From NCBI GenBank assembly GCA_949361645.1, contig OX442415.1, positions 9,517,254 through 9,581,253 of the forward strand: 64,000 nucleotides of DNA, in the 5' to 3' direction. The DNA is from Spongilla lacustris (taxonomy: Eukaryota > Porifera > Demospongiae > Spongillida > Spongillidae). How positions within the stretch are numbered: the first letter of the stretch is position 1; each line of letters starts with the position of its first letter. A model generated the notes under the pieces. That model saw only the letters and a program-made list of their open reading frames with translations, was not told the DNA's origin and made no database searches. This document shows positions 57,301 to 64,000 of the stretch, piece after piece. Position numbers and translations under genes: made by a program.

Positions 57301-60300
57301 ACTCCCAAACTACACACAGGTCACGCCACTCCCACATAAACACACCCTCCCACATGCATACCGGTACCATTATACCACTTGATCAGTATTTTAAAGGTAC
57401 TAGCGCTACACCCAAACCCAAAGCCCTGTATAACACAACAGCACATCACTCATAACACAACGGACAACCCAAAGCCCCAAACATAAGTCACAGCCATGCT
57501 ATGTGTTGCTGTACATGGTGTGAGTATATAATCATGGTTGCTTGCACTGTATGCTTATTGTGCGTGTGTGTGGTACATTTTACACATGTATGTGCATGCA
57601 TGTGCCATGGACACAACACCCTATGCGTACATTTAAATACCACACATGCATATACATGTACAGCACTACTATGCAACACACTTGGGAAGTAGTATGATGG
57701 TACCTGTGAAATCCTGTCACAAAAAACACCTACATGTACAGTGCCGTCCACCCACAAGTTCACACTCGTGCGCGCTCGACTCGCACTCGACAAATGCGTG
57801 ACTCGATTGAGTGCAATAATGACTCGCGCGACTTAACTCAAAGACAAACAGCTGGAACAAAAATATATTCTATTAATAGCTTGAAACTAATGTAATGATC
57901 TGTAGGTATGCCGTAAATAGACCCCTTTCATATGACGTCAAAAATCACAAGAAATAATAATTTAATGAAATTCATTTGAGGTTAATTCAATTCATATTCA
58001 ATGCTGTCCGCCATCTTGGTACTCAAGTTACTATAGAACAGTATGCATGGGCAATTTACAGTTTTTTATTGTTTATGCCTGTTTTGGGTCTCGTAATACT
58101 TTTATATTCTTACCATGGAATGCCCACTGTAAAAAAATAAAACCAAACCCATAATCACTTACTGTGAACATACAGTAATAACCTAAAGCTTTGTTTTGCC
58201 CATACAGTCCTATAGTAACTTGTGCACCAAGATGGCGGACAACAAATAATTTTAATTTCAATGAATGTCGTTGCTCACACGATGAAAAGGGTCTATAGGC
58301 ACTTGAGTGATGCTGGCAACAGCACGCGTATCGAGGGCTAATAGCACTCGCTAATTGACATGTGCGCGACTTGCGTGCGAGTGTGAACTTGTGGGTGGAC
58401 GGCACTGTAATACCCCGAGTACACATACTTCCTCGTAACACTCACTTTAGATGCACCATTCTCACATCCACCCACTCAACGCACACTCCATCAAACCCAC
58501 ACACTCTACACTCCCTCGGACCCACCCTTCTAAACACTCCCTCACACCCACCCACTATATACCCACCCACTCTAATACACACCATCACACTCCCTCACAC
58601 CCACCCACTCTATGCACACTCCCTCACACCCACCTCCATCACACCCATCCCCTCTATGCACTCCCTCACACCCACCCACTCCACACACACTCCCTCACAC
58701 CCACCCACTCTAAGCACACTCCCTCATACCCACCCACTCTATGCACACTCCCTCAAACCCACCCACTCTACACACTCCCTTACACACACTCTACACATTC
58801 CCTCACATCCACCCACTCTACACACTCCCTCACACCCACCCACTCTACACACTCCCTCACACCCACCCACTCTATGCACACTCCCTCATACCCACCCACT
58901 CTACACACTCCCTTACACACACACTCTACACATTCCTTCACATCCACCCAATCTACACACTCCCTCACACCCACCCACTTTACACACTCCCTCACACCCA
59001 CCCACTCTACATACATTCCTCACTCTACACTCCCTCACACCTACTCTACACACACTCCCTCACACACACTCTACACACTCCCTCACACCCACCCACTCTA
59101 CACACTACCTCACACCCACCCACTCTATACACTCCCTCACACTCACACACTACACTCCCTCACAACCACCCAATCAACGCACACACCCTTACACCCACTC
59201 ACTCTACACACTCCTACACACCCACCCACTCTACACTACCTCACACCCACCCATCTACACACTCCCTCACACCACACTACACACACTCCTTCACATCCAC
59301 CCACTCTACACACACTCCCTCACACCCACTCTACACACTCCCTCACACCCACTCTACACACTCCCTCACACCCACCCACTCTACACTACCTCACACCCAT
59401 CCATCTACACACTCCCTCACACACACACTACACACACTCCTTCACATCCACCCACTCTACACACACTCCCTCACACCCACTCTACACACTCCCTCACACC
59501 CACTCTACACACTCCCTCACACCCACCCACTCTACACTACCTCATACCCACCCATCTACACACTCCCTCACACCCACACTACACTCCTTCACATCCACCC
59601 ACTCTACACACACTCCCTCACACCCACTCTACACACTCCCTCACACCCACCCACTCTACACACTCCCTCACACCCACCCACTCTACACACACTCCCTCAC
59701 ACCCACCCACTACACACTCCCTCACACCCACCCACTCTACACACTCCCTCATACCCACCCACTCTACACCCACTCTCTCACATCCACCCACTCTACACAC
59801 TACCTCACACCCACCCATCTATACACTCCCTCACACCCACTCTATACACATTCCCTCACACCCACCCACTCTACACACACTCCCTTAGACCCACCCACTC
59901 TACACACACTCCCTCACTCCCACCCACTCTACACACACTCCCTCACACCCACCCACTCTACACATTCCCTTATACCCACCCACTCTACACACTCCCTCAC
60001 AACCACCCAATCAACGCACACTCCCTTACACCCACCCACTCTACACACTCCCTCACACCCACCCACTCTACACTCCCTCACATTCACCCACTTTACACAC
60101 TCCCTCACACCCACCCACTCTATACTTCCTCACACCCACCCACCCCCTACACTCCCTCACACCCACCCACTCTACACACTCCCTCACACCCACCCACCCA
60201 CTCTACACACTCTCACACCCACCCACTCAAAACACACCCTCACACCCACCCAATCAACACACACTCCCTCACACCCACCCACTCTATACTTCCTCACACC

Positions 60301-61107
60301 CACCCACCCCCTACACTCCCTCACACCCACCCACTTTACACACTCCCTCACACCCACCCACCCACTCTACACACTCTCACACCCACCCACTCAAAACACA
60401 CCCTCACACCCACCCAATCAACGCACACTCCCTCACACCCACCCACTCAAAACACACCCTCACACCCACCCAATCAACGCACACTCCCTCACACCCACCC
60501 ACTCTACACACACTCGGTTGCACCCACCCACTCTATGCACACATTCCCTCACATGCATAAATGGATAAGAAGTGCCATGTTATTCTTACTTTCTCGATGC
60601 TGTCACGGACCTTAGTGATGATTACATTCCTTGGTATGCTAAATCATGAAGCTCATAGCATGCCGTCCTCATACAATGTATATGTACATACGGGTAGGTG
60701 TTAGGCATGACAATGCTGTTATTTAGGTTGGCTAAATTCAATGTGTCTATGGTACCACCACATGTGGGAAATGGACATGCTGAAGGGTCCCACTACCACG
60801 TCCCCAGGCCATACATCAACAGGCTCACCTGTGTCAATGTACTCTTTCCAGAGCCAGAATGACCACACAGAACAACCTTTCCATATGAGTCAGCAGGAAA
60901 GCTGGTGCATGTTTTCTGCATCCGGTTAAACACACCAAGAGATTTGTACCCAGCAACCATCATGGCTGTACGCCCTTCACTGTTCTTCAGATTGATGTCA
61001 ATACCAGGATGGGACAGGAGTGCTCTAACACAGCTGGCCCTACGGTCTTTGGTAGCTTGATTGTATTTATCATCCCTGGCAGCTACATGCAGAGCAGTAT
61101 CTTCATC
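51097..61107 (-). CDS. Gene B: Roc-COR-Death paralogue, 5' ankyrin part outside window
   Basis: Exons in transcript order: 61107-60829 (ankyrin plus P-loop), 56280-56236, 53602-52039 (Roc-COR), 51983-51921 and 51395-51097 (death domain). Each has a partner in gene A with the same phase. Further ankyrin exons should lie right of 64.0 kb. Compared with A it lacks the 54-nt exon, keeps the Roc frame intact, has a complete death domain, and has a single in-frame TAG at 52,556-52,558. If the stop is real the product is cut inside COR. Intron sizes are close to those in A, but transposon content differs. Confidence 0.75.
51921..51983 (-). CDS. 63-nt linker exon, gene B
   Basis: CTTGCAG|TG…AAG|GTCAGTAC, phase 1-1, about VPSGVFPSHSELAGQAMPQL. 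It is the counterpart of 6,213-6,275. Confidence 0.6.
52039..53602 (-). CDS. Roc-COR exon, gene B (in-frame TAG)
   Basis: 1,564 nt bounded as in A. RVFGRQDVVEPLTAGIIPHQ, MVIYDLAGHDHYF (G3), QDLRKDSKTITSKLYYWATM and VVVGTHADLL (G4) are all in one frame, then the COR region. At 52,556 TGG (as in A) is TAG, after VPSDSFG. The frame then continues as MIVKCTNQFFTPRFRHVLLR to LVGG|GTGAGG. The whole exon otherwise looks under protein constraint. Confidence 0.8.
54488..56250. repeat. ~1.1-kb internal duplication in gene B intron, with 27-bp repeats between
   Basis: 54,488-55,135 and 55,612-56,245 are near copies (GAATTTGATGTTATTCATTA … CTGTTCTCACCTTCACAAAA). The left copy ends inside the 45-nt micro-exon, after CTTCACAAAAC. 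The spacer has five copies of a 27-bp unit (CTACAGTAGGACTGCTTAAG AATGGCC, 55,215-55,345). Copy A has the segment once. Confidence 0.75.
56236..56280 (-). CDS. 45-nt Roc micro-exon, gene B
   Basis: TTGTTTAG|GCA…AAG|GTGAGAAC, reading AIINLSKSTATRFVK in phase 0. Counterpart of 9,725-9,769. Confidence 0.65.
57739..58407. mobile_element. Tc1/mariner-like MITE, copy B
   Basis: Same element and same insertion point as 12,382-13,038, flanked by TA. Its left neighbour sequence differs from copy A, where extra minisatellite and transposon debris lie between. Near 58,025 B has a short extra stretch (AGTTACTATAGAACAGTATG) not in A. Confidence 0.7.
58455..60560. repeat. 27-bp minisatellite in gene B, ~2.1 kb
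   Basis: Counterpart of 13,085-15,060. Long stretches of variant order agree with A, while others are duplicated or lost. Open frames of up to 705 codons are by-products of the period. Confidence 0.9.
60829..61107 (-). CDS. Ankyrin end plus Roc P-loop exon, gene B
   Basis: 279 nt, phase 0, ACCACCAG|GATGAAGAT… to ACACAG|GTGAGC. It reads DEDTALHVAARDDKYNQATK… and ends in GHSGSGKSTLTQ with an intact Walker A motif. One codon shorter than A in the ankyrin loop. Confidence 0.85.
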
Positions 61108-61291
61108 CTGGTGGTAAGGGCAATTAATTCACTGTCAATCATTACAATTGCACATGCCCACACCCATCATAACACATGTACATGTACTTTTCAATTAATG
61201 GAAGGTACACATATGTACATGTAAGTGATAAATAAGGTAGCCTGATTGTATTCATAATCATCTTAACCCAAATGGAACTCACTGTCAATGA

Positions 61292-63136
61292 CAGGGGCGG
61301 ATTTAGGGGGGGGGGGGGTCCAGGGGGTCCGGACCCCCCCTTTCCTATATGAAGAATGACGTAATGCATACTGTAATCTATGCAGCGTTCTGCATGTTAC
61401 CATCCTTTGCAGGCTTGCACATTGTTCTAGCCAAGCGGGATCTAGATCGATCTAACTAAATCCTCCCCTATTAACGAAATTTAATTTTGCATGTGTGGTT
61501 AATTAGAATTTAATCGCGCGATCAATCGAATAGTGCGTGTGAGCAGGAATTGAGGTAAGCGATCAAAAGACGTGAATCAGTGGCGTATTTAGGGGGGGGG
61601 GGGGGGGGCTCAGGGGGCTAAAGCACCCCCCTCTGACCCAAGAATGAATATAATTAAAAAAATCCGTACGGTACGCTTTCGTGCGGTAATTTAATTTAAT
61701 TCACTTCTATTATTAACATCACTAATTTCACTATATAAAGATTACCGTAAAGTCCACTCTGCCCCCACCGAAAAATATGTTTCGTGTTTAAACGAGCGTA
61801 TCTTCGTAATCATGAACGCAGCTGCAAGCGTGCCGTTCTTTAAAATCCTGTTGCCTGGAGTACCAGCTCTTTCCTGAAATGCTAAACAGGATGTCGGAAG
61901 CGTTAACGATTACAAAGATGCGCTAGTTTAAAACACGAGACATTTTTTCGTTGGGACATCTATATACGTAGTTGGATTCCGTTGACTGTTAGTCGTCCTC
62001 CAGCTGTAAAGCGCATTTTAGATACTACTTCGTCAACCACTTGAAGCCAGGTGCTGATTACATGCACTTTTACTATGTAAATTTATCCTTGGCATGGATA
62101 CAGTTTCAGAAGTTCATCAGCCGCAGTTTGCATCCACAGTATTAAAGCTGCATTGCTAGCAAATGCCGAGCAATTATCGGTATTCACAACATACTCAGCG
62201 GATCATTTAGAGTTCTAATGCACTCTTCGGCGGCTTCTGGATATATATGCATGCACCTTATTAGTGGATGCGCTCGGCGCCATCTTTGGCGATTGAAGAC
62301 ATTCTTGCCGATTGAGCCGTTGTATTTTTGTTAAACTATACTGCCACAGCAAAAAAACGTGTCAAATCAATTATTGATTCACAATTGATTTCACAGTAGA
62401 ATCAATCGCAAATCAAGTGCACTTGATTTTGCTGTGAAATCATGCGTTGATTTAACAGTTGATTTAAAATCTGTTGCGAAATCAATAATTGATTTGATGC
62501 ATAAAAGCTGTGGATTATTGGATTTGTTCTACTCGAAATAACCGCTTTGTGAATCTCCATTTGATGCGTTCATTTGCTGTGTGCTGAGTGGGCGTGGTTT
62601 CAAAAATTTCGCGCACGCTTTGCGCGCTATCCGTTCAGCACCCCCCTCCTATTTCTGGATACGCGCCTGTGAATGGGATGGATCTCAGATTCTTTTCGTA
62701 GGTTATTACCGTAGCTATAGAGCTAAACAAACTAAAAGTAGTATACTATAGTAAAACATACGCGAGTCGTTTATAGACCGACATGTAGCCACGTGCACGC
62801 TTTGGGCACAAATTCACAAACGCTTTACGTCACGAAGTAGCAGTAGGAACCATAGCATTGTGAAAAATGAAGAGTTTTCTCGTCGCTATCCATGCAAGTG
62901 TAATCCGGATATCGCATGATGTTTGTATTGGATATCACTATGAATTTCATGCTAAATAAACGCAAAAGCAAAAAGCGGCTGGGGCTTCGCCCCAGACACC
63001 CCACTTGGGGAGCTATCAGCGCTCCCCCAGACCCCCTTGCTGTCACGGGAGGGGGCACGCCCCCTCCCGTGCCCTCCCCCAGTTGTGAATACATTTATTG
63101 GACCCCCTCCTTTCCCAAACCCTGGATCCGCCCCTG
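61292..63136. mobile_element. CAG...CTG DNA transposon, 1,845 bp, TSD AATGA, with nested insertion
   Basis: The left end CAGGGGCGGATTTAGGGGG and right end CCCTGGATCCGCCCCTG are inverted repeats. AATGA flanks both sides. Copy A has the uninterrupted site GTCAATGAACCATTC at ~15,785. Without the nested 1,092-bp element its own length is ~750 bp. The right part shares GCAAAAAGCGGCTGGGGCTT with the element at 4,235. No transposase frame. Confidence 0.75.
61578..62669. mobile_element. Nested CAG...CTG element, 1,092 bp, TSD TGAAT
   Basis: The ends CAGTGGCGTATTTAGGGGG and TTCTGGATACGCGCCTG are inverted repeats. TGAAT flanks both sides (61,573-61,577; 62,670-62,674). It sits inside the element at 61,292 and so is younger. 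It includes a dense cluster of inverted AATCAATTATTGATT and AATCAAGTGCACTTGATT words (62,360-62,500). Confidence 0.75.
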
Positions 63137-64000
63137 AATGAATACCATTCATATACTCACACCCATCCACACCTGCACCATAGAGTACATGTACTAAGTA
63201 CCCCCCATGTGTTTAATTGTCCATACTTTTAAGTCTTGTTAGCGTGCTATTTCTTTCCAGAAATATTGAAACAGGTATGTGCTAGCGTCAATGGTTATGA
63301 CAATATGCTTGATTAAACACGCCTTTTTGTGGGGATGGAGGGGAGGGCGTAGCACACGTACTCATCAATAAAGCTATAGAAAATCACCCAACAACATACA
63401 CTCAGAACACATGTGGCCCTAATGCAAGGAGAGCACATAACTCCATATAATGCACCACATTGCCACACCCATACATGGTGCCTAAAGTGTCCCCAATGAA
63501 GAGACAACTTTTTGCTTTGCTTGTAACATTTGAACCTTTCAGGCTACATGTAAGGAAATTAGATATTACCTATCACTTCTGTACATGAAAAGGTTGCTTA
63601 AAACGGTAAATGGAAGGTTTACTGCCTCTACATGTATGTCATAACCCCTCCTCCCCCTAGAATATATATTTATAGTGAGCGTTTTGTCCTTTCCTTCCAT
63701 CGCAATGACTATACATGACTGTACACTAGCCTGTCCAGATGCTTTGCAATTGTAGCGCTTTTTAAAGTCCAGAAACCAATTGAAAGACAATGTAAACTTA
63801 TGGTCACTGCATCTCCCTCCTCCCCATGCTGATGCAGCACATGATGTCCCCCCTCCTCCTCATGCTGATGCAGCACATGATGTCCCCCCTCCTCCCCATG
63901 CTGGTGCAGCATGTGATGTCCCCCCTCCTCCCCATGCTGATGCAATGCTTATGCAACAATCTGGCTGGGGCAGGTGTGTGACATGTGCATGTGTATAATA
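63137..64000. repeat. Right end of copy B: intron sequence with 38-bp repeats
   Basis: Matches 15,785-16,900 of copy A. About four copies of a ~38-bp unit (CCCTCCTCCCCATGCTGATG CAGCACATGATGTCC) at 63,826-63,950, against about two in A. No exon recognised. Confidence 0.6.

Overview
The window looks like animal genomic DNA, most likely from a demosponge. Genes are split into short exons with GT-AG (once apparently GC-AG) introns, there is no operon structure, and about half of the sequence is minisatellite, microsatellite or transposon-derived. The sponge assignment rests mainly on a short-chain (spongin-type) collagen with the six-Cys C-terminal domain found in sponge short-chain collagens. 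No species can be named. Every gene recognised lies on the minus strand.

Layout on the + strand, left to right: (1) 3.8-34.2 kb, 'gene A', read right to left. It has ten single-repeat ankyrin (ANK) exons (34.2-19.8 kb), an ANK plus P-loop exon (15.3-15.6 kb), a 45-nt exon (9.7 kb), a large Roc-COR exon (6.3-7.9 kb), two tiny exons and a death-domain exon (3.86-4.12 kb). The product would be an ANK-Roc-COR-Death protein, the architecture of death-associated protein kinase 1 without a visible kinase domain. (2) 35.6-41.0 kb, a vezatin-like gene (adherens-junction membrane protein). (3) 41.1-48.0 kb, short-chain collagen genes: a 3'-only copy and a longer copy, separated by a 2.35-kb insertion and by a duplicated fragment carrying vezatin exons 1-2. 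(4) 48.0-64.0 kb, a second, diverged copy of the left end of the window ('gene B': death domain, Roc-COR, P-loop exon), whose ANK exons would lie beyond the right edge. The window is therefore about 1.35 periods of a roughly 47-kb tandem duplication. Two haplotypes joined in one contig would look the same.

The most striking structure is the ANK part of gene A. Each repeat is one 99-bp, phase-0 exon, and several sit in a 3,181-bp unit present three times almost unchanged. Among the five distinct cassettes between 19.8 and 32.6 kb, every nucleotide difference I can see changes an amino acid. The changes concentrate at ankyrin consensus positions 2, 3, 5, 13 and 14, the ligand-contacting surface positions that are randomised in designed ankyrin repeat protein libraries. 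The framework codons are identical to the base. This looks like a naturally diversifying recognition array, made of exchangeable exon cassettes in minisatellite-rich introns, wired to a Roc GTPase switch and a death domain. That is the best candidate here for an undescribed system.

Both Roco copies and both collagen copies carry disabling changes at different places (frameshift and early stop in A, TAG in B, indels in both collagens), so present-day function of any single copy is uncertain. Comparing copies A and B also gives clean empty sites for several CAG...CTG-ended transposons with 5-bp target duplications.
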